A stretch of DNA of 64,000 nt from Streptomyces caniferus (GTDB taxonomy: Bacteria > Actinomycetota > Actinomycetes > Streptomycetales > Streptomycetaceae), in the NCBI RefSeq assembly GCF_009811555.1, contig NZ_BLIN01000005.1, positions 4,163,501 to 4,227,500 of the forward strand, read 5' to 3'. Positions 8,814 to 18,105 of the stretch are shown here, one piece after another (positions within the stretch are counted from its first letter, which is position 1; every line of letters begins with the position of its first letter). The notes under the pieces are model-generated. The model did no database searches. It was not told the origin of the DNA and worked only from the letters and a program-made list of their open reading frames with translations. The position numbers and the translations under genes were made by a program.

Positions 8814-8995
8814 GGTCAGTACCTCGGATCGAGTCGCTCGGGTCCGCCGGGGGATCGGCGCGGCGAACGCCCTCAGCGTAGGGATCACGGCCCGTCCGAC
8901 GGTACCGACACTGTGTGTGAGTCCACCCACGGCTCACGGACATACTGTCAAGAATCTCGGCCCGCCCGGCCGGTCGCCGCGGCACCGCGCGCCCC

Positions 8996-9790
8996 TCAGG
9001 CGGCCGCCGGGAAGGCCGTCCGTACCGCCGGCCGCCACCGACCGGCGGCGAGGTCCGGGCGCAGCGCCGACAGCCCGCCGCAGTACCGGCTGAAGGCGGC
9101 GGCGTGGACGCCGTGGCCGCGCAGCAGCCGGTCGGCCTCGGTCGGGCGGCCGGTGCTCCGGGTCTCGACGAGGACCAGCCCGCCGTCGGCGCGTACCGTG
9201 CGGCCGGACGCCAGGTCCCGGCAGAACAGCGCCGCGTCACAGGTGATGCGCTGGCCGTCCGCCACGAGGGTGGCGCGGGTGTAGTCGGTCTCCAGGGAGC
9301 GGTCCAGGTCGGTGGGGGCCGCGATGCCGTAGGTGCGGTCCAGTACGGCGGTGAGGAAGCCGCGCGGGGCCGGGCCGAGGGCCGGGGCGCCCGGCAGCAG
9401 CGGCCGGCGATGCTTGACCGTTTCGCCGCGCCGTCCCTGGAGCTTGATCTCGAACTGCCGCTCCCCGGTGTCCTCGTAGAGCCGCTCGCGGACCTTGTAG
9501 CGCAACGGCCGGCCGAGGCGGTGGTCGTGGAAGGACCGCAGGTCGGGGGTGTCGTAGTGGACGGAGCGATAGCGGAACCAGCGGCGTCCGTTGATGCACA
9601 GCGCCGCGAACGGGCCGTCCGGCCTGCGGCGGTCGGTGAGTTCGGCCGCGACGGCGGCGAAGACCTCGACCGGGACGAGGTAGCGGCGGTCGAACCGGGC
9701 GAGGAGGTCGGCCCGTGCCTGGACGTCGGCGAGCGGCACGGGGCGCGCGGCCATGGCGGCACGGGCGATGGCTCGTACGGCGGGGATCAC
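8996..9790 (-). CDS. VTC-type polyphosphate polymerase domain protein
   Basis: This 264-residue protein matches the VTC/CYTH-like tunnel fold that makes polyphosphate from ATP in yeast Vtc4. Basic and acidic tunnel motifs are LLARFDRRYLVPVEVFAAV near residue 25, VHYDTPDLRSFHDHRLGRPL near 70, RQFEIKLQGRRGETVKHR near 110 and a late GGLVLVETRS. GTG 9790 has AAGGAGA about six bases ahead and is clearly the start. In many bacteria this domain sits with CotH and DUF4956 genes. Neither partner is next to it here. The neighbour in the opposite direction is a Ser/Thr kinase. Confidence 0.8.
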   Translation of the reverse strand: MIPAVRAIARAAMAARPVPLADVQARADLLARFDRRYLVPVEVFAAVAAELTDRRRPDGPFAALCINGRRWFRYRSVHYDTPDLRSFHDHRLGRPLRYKVRERLYEDTGERQFEIKLQGRRGETVKHRRPLLPGAPALGPAPRGFLTAVLDRTYGIAAPTDLDRSLETDYTRATLVADGQRITCDAALFCRDLASGRTVRADGGLVLVETRSTGRPTEADRLLRGHGVHAAAFSRYCGGLSALRPDLAAGRWRPAVRTAFPAAA

Positions 9791-10243
9791 ACGGTCTCCT
9801 TGGCGGTCGGGTGGGGCCGCGACGTGCGGGCGGGCACGTGCGGGGCGGGGCCGGGGAGCGCTGTTCCGTCGGGGTGGAGGCCGGTGTCGCCGGTGGTCGG
9901 GGCCGGTGTCGCTGGGGTCGGGGACGTCGGGGCGGGCGCGGCGGGCGCGGCGGGCGAGGAGGTACGCGTACGACGTGCGTCGCCCGTGGAAAGTTCCGGG
10001 AGGCGGAAAGAGACATCCGGCAGCGTCGGATCCCGGCCACCGCCGGGCGGTGCGCGGCCCGGGGGCGAGGGACAGCAGCATGGGCGGAGACCGCCAACTA
10101 CGGGGCTATGACGGGCCCGCAGCCTGCCGGGGGCCGGGGCGCCCTCGCTATTCTCGACGCGGAGGAGGGGGTGTGGGCAGGCCGTGTGCACAGACGCCGC
10201 CCACTCGCCGCAGGGCGGATTCGGGGGGAAGGGTCGGCGGAAC
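9791..10243. promoter_or_regulatory. Divergent intergenic region, polyphosphate polymerase / kinase
   Basis: These 453 bases lack a convincing gene. A minus-strand frame (to about 10191) is Pro/Arg/Thr-rich, has no ribosome site and looks like a GC artefact. A short imperfect repeat of GGGCGCGGC units occurs around 9925-9955. Promoters for both flanking genes must lie here. Confidence 0.4.
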
Positions 10244-11929
10244 GTGGAACAGCCAAGACATCCGGAGCGACAGGGGCGGCAGGGGCGGCCGGTGCGTGCG
10301 GAAGGGCCCGCGGGGCTGATGCCGCTGGAGGCGCAGGACCCGCCGCGGATCGGGGACTACCGCCTGATCGGGCGGCTCGGCGAGGGCGGCATGGGGCGGG
10401 TGTTCCTGGCCCGTTCGGACCGCGGACGTACGGTCGCGGTCAAGCTGGTGCGTGCGGAGCTGGCCGGTGAGGAGGAGTTCCGGGCGCGCTTCCGGCGGGA
10501 GGTGCGGGCCGCCCAGCAGGTCGGCGGGGAGTGGACGGCGCCCGTCCTGGACGCGGACACCGAGGCCGACACGCCCTGGCTCGCCACGGGCTACATCGCG
10601 GGCCCTTCCCTGCAGCAGGTCGTCGGCCGCAGCGGCACCCCGCTGCCCGAGCGGACGGTACTGATCCTGGCCGCCGGACTGGCCCGAGCGCTGGGGTCGA
10701 TCCATGCGGCCGGAATCATCCACCGCGACCTCAAACCGTCCAACGTGCTGCTCACCATCGACGGGCCGCGGGTCATCGACTTCGGGATCGCGCGGGCCCT
10801 GGAGGCGGCGCCCGGCAACGGTGTGACGCGTACGAAGGGGGCGATCGGCTCGCCGGGCTTCATGGCGCCGGAGCAGGTGCGCGGCGCGCCGCTCACCCCG
10901 GCCTGCGACGTCTTCTGCCTCGGTTCCGTACTGGCGTACGCGGCGACCGGGCGGCAGCCGTTCGGGACGGTCGACAGCGTCGTGCACGCGGTGATGTTCC
11001 GCATCGCCCAGGAGGAGCCCGATCTTTCCGCGGTGCCCGAGGGACTGCGGGCGCTGATCGCCGGATGCCTGGCCAAGGACCCCGAACAGCGGCCCACGCC
11101 CGAGCAGTTGGTGGCGCAGGCGGAGGGCGGCAGCGGTGACGGGCCGGGTGCGGACGACGAGCCATGGCTGCCGGGGGCGTTGACCGCGCGGCTGGGGCGG
11201 CACGCCGTGGAACTGCTGGAGGCGGAGCACCCCCAGGGCGGGGGCGCCGCCCACGGGCGGGCGGACGCGCCGTCGGCCGCCGGTGCCGAGGACTCCGGGC
11301 CGCCCCTCGCCGTCGCGCCCACGCACGTCGTGGGCCGCACCTCGGCGCCCGCCGCCCCGGCACCCCGCCGTGACGCGGCATCGGGTCCCGACCCGGCCCG
11401 TACGCCGCCGCGCCGCCGTGGTGCCGGTGCCGCCCTGCTCACCGCGGCCGCGCTGGCCCTCGCCGGGACCGGTGCGGTCACCGCGTACGCGCTGATGAGC
11501 GGGGACGGCGGCGGCCTGCGGTCGACGGACGCCGCGGTCGGTGGCGAAGGCGGCACCCGGACGCAGGGCGGGGCGCGGCCCACGGCGAACGGCGGGCTGC
11601 CCGCGAGCTACCTGGGCACGTGGGAGACGACGCTGGTTCACTCCCCCGACGAGGTCCGGCGCTTCACCCTCACACAGGGCAAGGCCGGTGACATCGTGCT
11701 GACGATGACGGCGACCGGGGCGACCTACCGCTGCGAGTTCGCCGCCGCCCTGGCCCATGCGGGGCCCCCGGTCCGCCTCGGCCCCTCCACCGTGGTCTCC
11801 GGGCAGACCGACAGCTGCAGTCCGGGCTCGCCGAGCACGCTGGAGATGGTGCACGGCAAGCTGCGCCGCATCTTCGACGACGGGAAGGCGCTGTCGTACC
11901 GCAAGCTGCCGCACGGCAAGAGGAGCTGA
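10244..11929 (+). CDS. Membrane Ser/Thr protein kinase with one YLGTW extracellular domain
   Basis: This is a Hanks-type kinase of about 561 residues. It has the glycine loop GRLGEGGMGRVFLA (about 44-56), the VAVK lysine (67), HRDLKPSN (160-167), DFGIAR (179-184), FMAPEQ and a conserved alpha-F region. A Pro/Ala-rich linker leads to one membrane helix (about residues 395-420). An extracellular domain of about 105 residues follows, starting at LPASYLGTW and containing two Cys. The start is uncertain. GTG 10244 has a GGGGGGAAGGG site, but GTG 10292 and ATG 10319 are possible and the kinase domain begins only at about residue 37. It lies just upstream of a paralogous kinase. PASTA repeats are absent. 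Confidence 0.9.
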   Translation: MEQPRHPERQGRQGRPVRAEGPAGLMPLEAQDPPRIGDYRLIGRLGEGGMGRVFLARSDRGRTVAVKLVRAELAGEEEFRARFRREVRAAQQVGGEWTAPVLDADTEADTPWLATGYIAGPSLQQVVGRSGTPLPERTVLILAAGLARALGSIHAAGIIHRDLKPSNVLLTIDGPRVIDFGIARALEAAPGNGVTRTKGAIGSPGFMAPEQVRGAPLTPACDVFCLGSVLAYAATGRQPFGTVDSVVHAVMFRIAQEEPDLSAVPEGLRALIAGCLAKDPEQRPTPEQLVAQAEGGSGDGPGADDEPWLPGALTARLGRHAVELLEAEHPQGGGAAHGRADAPSAAGAEDSGPPLAVAPTHVVGRTSAPAAPAPRRDAASGPDPARTPPRRRGAGAALLTAAALALAGTGAVTAYALMSGDGGGLRSTDAAVGGEGGTRTQGGARPTANGGLPASYLGTWETTLVHSPDEVRRFTLTQGKAGDIVLTMTATGATYRCEFAAALAHAGPPVRLGPSTVVSGQTDSCSPGSPSTLEMVHGKLRRIFDDGKALSYRKLPHGKRS

Positions 11930-11995
11930 CGGTCCGGGGAACGGGCCCGGGGAGCCGGCGGTCCGGGAACGGACGGCTCGGGAAGCCGTGGATCC

Positions 11996-12017
11996 GGGGA
12001 GCGCCCGACCGCTCCCC
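11996..12017 (+). terminator. Hairpin terminator between the two kinase genes
   Basis: Arms GGGGAGCG (11996-12003) and CGCTCCCC (12010-12017) close a 6-base loop about 70 bases after the first kinase. This suggests that the second kinase has its own promoter in 12018-12160. Confidence 0.5.
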
Positions 12018-12176
12018 GCGCGCCCCGGCGCGCCTCTCGTCCCCCGCGGGGAATCGATTGTTCCCCCGTCGTGACGATCTCTCGGCCATGGCGCGATCCG
12101 CGGCCGCCTACGCTCGGAGGACGCCTGCTGCCGGAACGCGCCTCAGGCACGGAACGAGACGGGGGAGGGCGCACGG

Positions 12177-13985
12177 ATGGACGGCCTGCGGGAGCTGACG
12201 GCCGACGATCCGCAGTGGATCGGGGACTACCGGCTGCTCAGCCGTCTCGGCAGCGGCGGGATGGGGCGGGTCTACCTCGCCCGTTCGGAGGGCGGCAGGA
12301 CCGTCGCCGTGAAGCTGGTGAAGGCCGAGCTGGCCGCCGAGGAGGAGTTCCGGAGCCGCTTCCGGGCCGAGGTCGCGGCCGCGCGGCGGGTCGGCGGGCG
12401 CTGGACCGCCCCGGTACTGGACGCCGACACCGAGGCCGCGGTCCCGTGGGTCGCCACCGGATACATCGCGGGCCCCACCCTGAGCGAGGTCGTCGGCGGC
12501 ACGTACGGCCCCATCCGGAGACCGGGCCCGCTGCCGGAGTACGCGCTGCGGCGGCTGGCGTACGGGCTGTCCTGCGCGCTGCGCGACATCCACGGCGTCG
12601 GCCTGGTGCACCGCGACCTCAAACCGTCCAATGTGCTGGTCACCATCGACGGGCCCCGGGTCATCGACTTCGGCATCGCGCGGGCCCTGGACGCGGTCGG
12701 GGAGCAGACCCGGACCGGCACGGTGCTCGGCTCGCCCAGCTTCATGTCGCCCGAACAGGTCCAGGGGCACCGCGTCGGCCCGCCCAGCGACGTCTTCTGC
12801 GTGGGGTCGGTGCTGGCGTACGCGGCGACCGGGCGGCAGCCGTTCGGCAACCCCGACTCGGGCTTCCACGCGGTGATGTTCAAGATCGCCCAGGAGGAGC
12901 CCGAGCTGACCGGGGCGCCGGACGGCATCCGCGGCCTGATCCAGGACTGCCTGGCCAAGGACCCGGCCGCGCGGCCCACCCCCGGGGAGATCGCCGACCG
13001 CATGGGGCCGGTGCCCGGCGGCTCCTCGGCCGACCCCTGGCTGCCGGCGGAGCTGATCGCGCGCCTGGGACAGCACGCCGTACGCCTCCTGGACACCGAC
13101 ACCCCGCCCGGCGGCCAGCCGCCGACGCTCACGTCCACCAGGGTCGCGCCCGCTCCGGCACCCACGACCCCGGCCGGGGCGGCACCGTCCCGCCGCCGCC
13201 CCCGCTGGCTCCCCCTCCTCGCCACCGCCGTCGTCGCGGCCGCCGCCACCACCGTCGCGGTCCCGCTGCTGAGCGGCGGAGCGGACGCCGAAGAGAGCCC
13301 GTCCGACATCCCCGCCCGCTATCTGGGCACCTGGTCGGGCCCGGTGCTGCGGGACGGGGAGCCCACCGGGGGGCAGCGGCGATTCGTGATCACCAACGGC
13401 AAGGTCGGCGAGGTCGTCGCCAACAGCACCAGCCTCGGCACGACCTACGAGTGCCGCAGCGACGGCAAGCTGGTGTCGGTCACGACGCACGACGGGCATC
13501 AGGCGCTCCGGCTGGACACCACGGTCGTACGGTCGGTGCCCGAGGGCCGCTGTGCCGCGCTGGGCGAGCACACCCTCGAAGCCGGCGACGGCGGCACCCT
13601 GACCTGGGCGGCGGCCGGCCGCACCGCGACGCTGCACCGCATCGGCCCGGCCGAGGAGTCCGTCCCCGACGGCTACCTCGGCACCTGGCAGCGGCCGAAC
13701 GCCGACGGCTACGGCAGCGAGCGGCTCACCCTCAAGCGGGCCCCGGCGGGCAGCACGGTGCTCACCACCGTCGTCGTGGGCCGCGGCGGCCGCTGCACGG
13801 CGCATGCCGACCTCTACGCCGCGGAGGGCGGCAAGCTGACCGTCGGCCCCTCCGTCGTGGACCGGCCCGCCCCCGGCTGCGCCCCGGGCAGCACCTCCGT
13901 CCTCCGCCTGAACGGCGACGGCACCCTGCGCCACGAGTTCCTGGGCGACGACGAACAGCCGCGCACCTACTCCAGGGCAGAGTAG
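12177..13985 (+). CDS. Membrane Ser/Thr protein kinase with two tandem YLGTW extracellular domains
   Basis: The 602-residue kinase is closely similar to its upstream neighbour. It has the glycine loop SRLGSGGMGRVYLA (22-35), VAVK with Lys46, HRDLKPSN (145-152), DFGIAR (164-169) and FMSPEQ. After a Pro/Thr-rich linker and one membrane helix (about 343-365) come two homologous extracellular modules. The first begins IPARYLGTWSGPV and the second VPDGYLGTWQRPN. Each has a Lys-rich strand, a threonine/arginine core and a pair of Cys. The ATG at 12177 has a GGGGGAGGG ribosome site. The doubled ectodomain compared with the single copy in the neighbour points to duplication within the family. The signal is unknown. 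Confidence 0.92.
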   Translation: MDGLRELTADDPQWIGDYRLLSRLGSGGMGRVYLARSEGGRTVAVKLVKAELAAEEEFRSRFRAEVAAARRVGGRWTAPVLDADTEAAVPWVATGYIAGPTLSEVVGGTYGPIRRPGPLPEYALRRLAYGLSCALRDIHGVGLVHRDLKPSNVLVTIDGPRVIDFGIARALDAVGEQTRTGTVLGSPSFMSPEQVQGHRVGPPSDVFCVGSVLAYAATGRQPFGNPDSGFHAVMFKIAQEEPELTGAPDGIRGLIQDCLAKDPAARPTPGEIADRMGPVPGGSSADPWLPAELIARLGQHAVRLLDTDTPPGGQPPTLTSTRVAPAPAPTTPAGAAPSRRRPRWLPLLATAVVAAAATTVAVPLLSGGADAEESPSDIPARYLGTWSGPVLRDGEPTGGQRRFVITNGKVGEVVANSTSLGTTYECRSDGKLVSVTTHDGHQALRLDTTVVRSVPEGRCAALGEHTLEAGDGGTLTWAAAGRTATLHRIGPAEESVPDGYLGTWQRPNADGYGSERLTLKRAPAGSTVLTTVVVGRGGRCTAHADLYAAEGGKLTVGPSVVDRPAPGCAPGSTSVLRLNGDGTLRHEFLGDDEQPRTYSRAE

Positions 13986-14022
13986 CTGCGCGGCTGCGGT
14001 GCGGTTCTGGGAACGCGGGGTC

Positions 14023-15309
14023 CTACGACAGGAACGAGTTGATCTCGATCGTCTCGTCGCGGCCGGGGCCGACGCCGATCGCGGAGATCGGGGCGCCGGA
14101 CATCTCCTCCAGCGCCTTGACGTACGCCTGGGCGTTCTTCGGCAGGTCGGAGAAGGACTTCGCCTTGGTGATGTCCTCGGACCAGCCCGGCAGCGTCTCG
14201 TAGACCGGCTTCGCGTGGTGGAAGTCGGACTGGCTGTAGGGCAGCTCCTCGACGCGCTTGCCGTCGATCTCGTAGGCCACGCAGACCGGGATCTGCTCCC
14301 AGCCGGTGAGCACGTCGAGCTTGGTGAGGAAGAAGTCCGTCAGGCCGTTGACGCGGGTGGCGTAGCGGGCGATGACGGCGTCGAACCAGCCGCAGCGGCG
14401 GTCGCGGCCGGTGGTGACACCGCGCTCGCCCCCGATCCGGCGCAGCGCCTCGCCGTCCTCGTCGAACAGCTCGGTCGGGAACGGACCGGCGCCGACGCGC
14501 GTCGTATAGGCCTTGAGGATGCCGATGACGCGGTTGATCTTCGTGGGGCCGACGCCGGCGCCCGTGCAGGCGCCGCCCGCGGTCGGGTTCGAGGACGTGA
14601 CGAAGGGGTACGTGCCGTGGTCGATGTCCAGCAGCGTGCCCTGGCCGCCCTCGAAGAGGACCACCTTGTCGTCGTCGAGCGCCTTGTTGAGGATCAGGGT
14701 GGTGTCGGCGACATAGCCCTTGATCTTGTCCGCGTAGCCCAGCAGCTCCTCGACGACCTGGCCGGCCTCGATGGCGCGGCGGTTGTAGAGCTTGGTCAGC
14801 AGCTGGTTCTTGACCTCGAGGGCCGCCTCGACCTTCTGGATGAGGATCGACTCGTCGTAGAGGTCCTGCACCCGGATGCCGACGCGGTTGATCTTGTCGG
14901 CGTAGGTCGGGCCGATGCCGCGGCCGGTGGTGCCGATCTTCCGCTTGCCGAGGAACCGTTCCGTCACCTTGTCGACGGTGATGTTGTACGGCGTGATCAG
15001 GTGCGCGTTACCGCTGAGCAGCAGCTTGGACGTGTCGACGCCGCGCTCGTTGAGTCCGCTCAGCTCGGAGAGCAGGACCGCCGGGTCGACCACGACACCG
15101 TTGCCGATGACCGGGGTGCACCCCGGCGAGAGGATTCCGGAAGGGAGAAGGTGCAGCGCGTACTTCTGGTCGCCGACGACGACCGTGTGGCCGGCGTTGT
15201 TGCCGCCCTGGTAGCGCACCACATAGTCAACGGACCCACCGAGCAGATCGGTGGCCTTTCCCTTGCCCTCATCACCCCACTGAGCACCGAGCAGCACAAG
15301 TGCGGGCAC
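14023..15309 (-). CDS. purA: Adenylosuccinate synthase
   Basis: PurA joins IMP and aspartate with GTP hydrolysis, the first committed step to AMP. The 428-residue protein has the normal length. It begins [20 protein letters not shown], containing the GDEGKGK nucleotide loop, and then [10 protein letters not shown]. Later come the IMP-binding [14 protein letters not shown] and the family signature [18 protein letters not shown]. Base-recognition motifs lie near the C-terminus (TKLDVLTG). The GTG start at 15309 is preceded by GGAAGGGG. The gene is divergent from the DAGK-like gene, with a hairpin-bearing leader between them. Confidence 0.98.
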   Translation of the reverse strand: MPALVLLGAQWGDEGKGKATDLLGGSVDYVVRYQGGNNAGHTVVVGDQKYALHLLPSGILSPGCTPVIGNGVVVDPAVLLSELSGLNERGVDTSKLLLSGNAHLITPYNITVDKVTERFLGKRKIGTTGRGIGPTYADKINRVGIRVQDLYDESILIQKVEAALEVKNQLLTKLYNRRAIEAGQVVEELLGYADKIKGYVADTTLILNKALDDDKVVLFEGGQGTLLDIDHGTYPFVTSSNPTAGGACTGAGVGPTKINRVIGILKAYTTRVGAGPFPTELFDEDGEALRRIGGERGVTTGRDRRCGWFDAVIARYATRVNGLTDFFLTKLDVLTGWEQIPVCVAYEIDGKRVEELPYSQSDFHHAKPVYETLPGWSEDITKAKSFSDLPKNAQAYVKALEEMSGAPISAIGVGPGRDETIEINSFLS

Positions 15310-15403
15310 AGGCGTACACCCCTTCCGGGCGGGGCATGTCCAACGTGCGTGGATGGCGACAACGTGCGTGTTCACGCATACGTCATCGCCAGAGCCGTCG
15401 GAC

Positions 15404-15460
15404 CGGTGCCCCGGAATAGACGAAGCCCCTGGCGCAATAGCGCAAGGGGCTCTTGCACCG
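15404..15460. other. Nested stem-loop in the purA/DAGK-like intergenic region
   Basis: An outer stem CGGTGC/GCACCG (15404-15409 with 15455-15460) encloses a second stem, AGCCCCT/AGGGGCT (15424-15430 with 15445-15451). The second stem continues as GCGC/GCGC around AATA. It lies 26 bases upstream of the DAGK-like start and about 95 bases upstream of purA. It could be a leader structure, or a terminator shielding one gene from the other. Confidence 0.4.
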
Positions 15461-15485
15461 AGATGCTACCTGAGGAAGGACCGAG

Positions 15486-16490
15486 GTGTCGGCGCAGCCT
15501 TCTGGGCACTCTCCCGTGGACTCCGTTCGGGGGCACCCCCTGCTCGTGGTCATCGACCCGGTCGCCCGCAGTACGGACGGCGAGTCCGTGCGGATCGCGA
15601 AGGATGTCCTGTGCGCGGGCGCGGGGGCGAAGATCTGCCTCCCGGACGGGCCGGAGGAATTCGCACGGATCCTGGCCCGGCGCGGCCACCGGCGGCCGGT
15701 GGTGATCGGTGACGACCGGGCGCTGCTGCGGGTGGTGGGCCTGCTGCACAAGGAACGCGAGCTGGCCGCGGTGCCGCTGTCGATGGTGCCGGTCGGCGCC
15801 CCGTCCGCCGTGGCGCTGAGCCGCACCCTGGGCATCCCGACGGACACGGTGGCCGCGGCGCGCGCGGTCCTGGACGGCGGTGAGCGCCCGAGGGACCTGC
15901 TCACGGACGACAGCGACGGCATCGTGCTCGGCGGGCTGCGGATCCCCTGCGGCGGCGCGGCGACCCGGCAGGGCCAGGGGGTGTACGTCCCGGCGACGGC
16001 TCCCGCGGCGGCGCCTCCCCCGCTGGACGCCGTGGAGGGGCGGGACGGCCCGGCGGGCGGCCTCGACGGGCACCGGCCGTGGTGGCAGCCGGCCGCGCGG
16101 ACCGCCCGTACGGCACTGGCGCTGCTGGCCGCGCCCGCCGCCGGGCTGGGCGGTCGGCGCGCCCGGGTGCCGGGGCAGCGGCTGCGGATCGAGGCGGACG
16201 GGGTGCTGCTGGCGGATCTGGACCGGCCGGTGCGCGGGGTGTCGGTGGTGCCCGGCGGGCGGCCCGGGGCGGACGGGCCGCGGCCCGGGGCCGGTGACGG
16301 CGGGGCGCTGGCCGAGGTCGTGGTGCACTGGCCGGGCGGGGGACGGCCGGTGCGGACCCGGGCACGGGCGGTGACGGTGTCCGGCGCGGACTTCCACTAC
16401 CGGGCGGACGCGGTGGTCGGCGGGCCGGTCAGGACCCGTACCTGGACCCTGCAGCCGGGGGCCTGGCGGCTCCAGCTGCCGCGGGGGTGA
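15486..16490 (+). CDS. Diacylglycerol-kinase-like protein with altered GGDGT region
   Basis: This 334-residue protein starts MSAQPSGHSPVDSVRG and has a VVIDPVARSTDGESVRIAKD strand-helix typical of the DAGK/YegS catalytic fold. Where DAGK proteins carry GGDGT it reads VVIGDDRALLRVVGLLH, so the nucleotide-binding triplet-Gly motif is not conserved. The second half has a VPVGAPSAVALSRTLGIP segment, then a beta-rich C-terminal region as in lipid kinases (ending TWTLQPGAWRLQLPRG). The GTG start at 15486 follows GAGGAAGGACCGAG. It may be a divergent lipid kinase or an inactive homologue; sequence alone does not decide. Confidence 0.7.
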   Translation: MSAQPSGHSPVDSVRGHPLLVVIDPVARSTDGESVRIAKDVLCAGAGAKICLPDGPEEFARILARRGHRRPVVIGDDRALLRVVGLLHKERELAAVPLSMVPVGAPSAVALSRTLGIPTDTVAAARAVLDGGERPRDLLTDDSDGIVLGGLRIPCGGAATRQGQGVYVPATAPAAAPPPLDAVEGRDGPAGGLDGHRPWWQPAARTARTALALLAAPAAGLGGRRARVPGQRLRIEADGVLLADLDRPVRGVSVVPGGRPGADGPRPGAGDGGALAEVVVHWPGGGRPVRTRARAVTVSGADFHYRADAVVGGPVRTRTWTLQPGAWRLQLPRG

Positions 16491-16505
16491 GGGCCGGCGG
16501 GCGCC

Positions 16506-17063
16506 TCAGCGGCCGGCGGCGTCGAACTCGGCCCGCATCTGGTCGCGGTGCTCGCGCCAGCGCTGCAGCAGCCCGGCGAGTTCCGTCTGCAGGAACTCGA
16601 AGAAGACGAGCGTCTCGCCCATCCTGCGGCCCGCCGGGGAGTCCTCGCCGAGGCTCTCGACGCCCTCGCGCAGGGTGCCCTCCCAGCGGGTGAGGACGTT
16701 GTCCCGGCGCGCAAGGGCCTCGTACCACTGGTCGCTGTGCACGCGGTAGCGGTCGCGGCGGGAGCCCGGCTCGCGCTCCCGGCTGACCATGTCGACCTGG
16801 GAGAGGTAGCGGATCGCGCCGGAGACCGCGGCGGGGCTGACCTGGAGGCGCTCGCCGAGCTCGGCGGAGGTCAGCACGCCGGAGTCGGAGGCCAGCAGAC
16901 AGGCGAAGACACGGGCGGACATCCGCTGCATCCCGGCGTCGACGAGCTGCGCGGCGAACCGTTCGACGAACTGCGAGACCGCCTCGTCGTCGCGCGTTCC
17001 CTCGCGCGTGCCCCGGGGCGTCTTCGTGGTCCGGCCCGCGGTCCGTTGTTGCTGCTCGCTCAT
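16506..17063 (-). CDS. MarR/GbsR-type transcriptional regulator
   Basis: This 185-residue winged-helix regulator has a hydrophilic N-terminal tail, then FVERFAAQLVDAGMQRMSAR. The recognition helix region (about 75-105) reads LTSAELGERLQVSPAAVSGA. A wing with REREPGSRRDRYRVHS follows, and then a C-terminal dimerisation helix. The ATG at 17063 has GGGGAGA about ten bases ahead. It is divergently placed 94 bases from an ABC exporter operon, and the perfect palindrome at 17122-17137 lies between them. Repression of the exporter and autoregulation are inferred from this layout. Confidence 0.88.
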   Translation of the reverse strand: MSEQQQRTAGRTTKTPRGTREGTRDDEAVSQFVERFAAQLVDAGMQRMSARVFACLLASDSGVLTSAELGERLQVSPAAVSGAIRYLSQVDMVSREREPGSRRDRYRVHSDQWYEALARRDNVLTRWEGTLREGVESLGEDSPAGRRMGETLVFFEFLQTELAGLLQRWREHRDQMRAEFDAAGR

Positions 17064-17121
17064 GTCCGCATCATCTCCCCTGATCAGAGCCACCCACCTC
17101 AACTTTATACGCTTTCTTATC

Positions 17122-17137
17122 TTCACAAATTTGTGAA
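17122..17137. promoter_or_regulatory. Perfect 16-bp palindrome, likely regulator operator
   Basis: TTCACAAATTTGTGAA is a perfect palindrome in an unusually A/T-rich stretch between the MarR/GbsR-type gene and the ABC transporter start. The size and symmetry fit a dimeric winged-helix repressor. It would cover the -10 region of the transporter promoter and lies close to that of the regulator. Confidence 0.75.
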
Positions 17138-17157
17138 ACTAGCGTAGCTTCCACATC

Positions 17158-18105
17158 ATGACCACGGCAATCCTTCCCGCTCCCGCCATCCGGGTCGCCT
17201 CCCTCCACAAGTCCTTCGGCCGCACCCACGCGCTGGACGGCCTCGATCTGCGGGTCGAGGCCGGTGAGGTGCACGGCTTCCTCGGGCCCAACGGCGCCGG
17301 GAAGTCCACGACGATCCGCGTCCTGCTCGGTCTGCTGCGCGCCGACGGCGGCACGACCCGGCTCCTGGGCAAGGACCCCTGGCAGGACGCGGTCGAACTG
17401 CACCGCCGTCTCGCCTACGTCCCCGGCGACGTGACGCTGTGGCGCAACCTCTCCGGCGGCGAGGTCATCGACCTCTTCGGGCGGCTGCGCGGAGGGCTCG
17501 ACACCGCGCGCCGGGCCGAGCTCCTGGAGCGGTTCGAACTCGACCCCACCAAGAAGGGGCGGACGTACTCCAAGGGAAACCGCCAGAAGGTCGCCCTGGT
17601 CGCCGCCTTCGCCTCCGACGTCGATCTGCTCATCCTCGACGAGCCGACCTCCGGGCTGGACCCGCTGATGGAGGAGGTCTTCCAGAGCTGTGTCGCCGAG
17701 GCGCGCGACCGCGGCCGTACGGTGCTGCTCTCCAGCCATGTGCTGTCGGAGGTCGAGGCGCTCTGCGACCGGATCAGCATCATCCGCAAGGGGCGGACCG
17801 TCGAATCCGGCTCGCTGGGAGAGCTGCGGCATCTGACCCGCACCTCGGTCGTCGCCGAACTCGCGGGCCCACCCGACGGGTTGGCCGCGCTCCCCGGCGT
17901 CCACGGCCTGTCCGCCCAGCCGATCCGGGGGAGCCGGGGCCACCGCGTCGAGCTCCAGGCCGACACCGACACGCTCGACGCCGTACTGCGCGTGCTCGGC
18001 GCCGCCGGCATCCGCAGCCTCACCAGCACGCCGCCCACCCTGGAAGAGCTCTTCCTGCGCCACTACCAGGACGACGCCCGTGGCGCAGCGGCGGTCGCGC
18101 GATGA
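17158..18105 (+). CDS. ABC exporter ATP-binding protein
   Basis: This 315-residue ATPase has Walker [10 protein letters not shown] (about residues 42-50), Q-loop region [15 protein letters not shown] and signature [12 protein letters not shown]. Walker B is [13 protein letters not shown], the H-loop is [10 protein letters not shown], and the C-terminal domain is of the DrrA/DUF4162 kind. These ATPases drive drug or lipid exporters with an ABC-2 permease. The next gene, which overlaps by four bases (ATGA), is such a permease. The ATG at 17158 is only about 20 bases from the palindromic operator, so the leader is short. Confidence 0.93.
   Translation: MTTAILPAPAIRVASLHKSFGRTHALDGLDLRVEAGEVHGFLGPNGAGKSTTIRVLLGLLRADGGTTRLLGKDPWQDAVELHRRLAYVPGDVTLWRNLSGGEVIDLFGRLRGGLDTARRAELLERFELDPTKKGRTYSKGNRQKVALVAAFASDVDLLILDEPTSGLDPLMEEVFQSCVAEARDRGRTVLLSSHVLSEVEALCDRISIIRKGRTVESGSLGELRHLTRTSVVAELAGPPDGLAALPGVHGLSAQPIRGSRGHRVELQADTDTLDAVLRVLGAAGIRSLTSTPPTLEELFLRHYQDDARGAAAVAR

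Noticed and set aside
9787..10191. Minus-strand 134-codon frame between polyphosphate polymerase and kinase
   Set aside because: It is Pro/Thr/Arg low complexity, has no ribosome site and ends in the leader of the polymerase gene.
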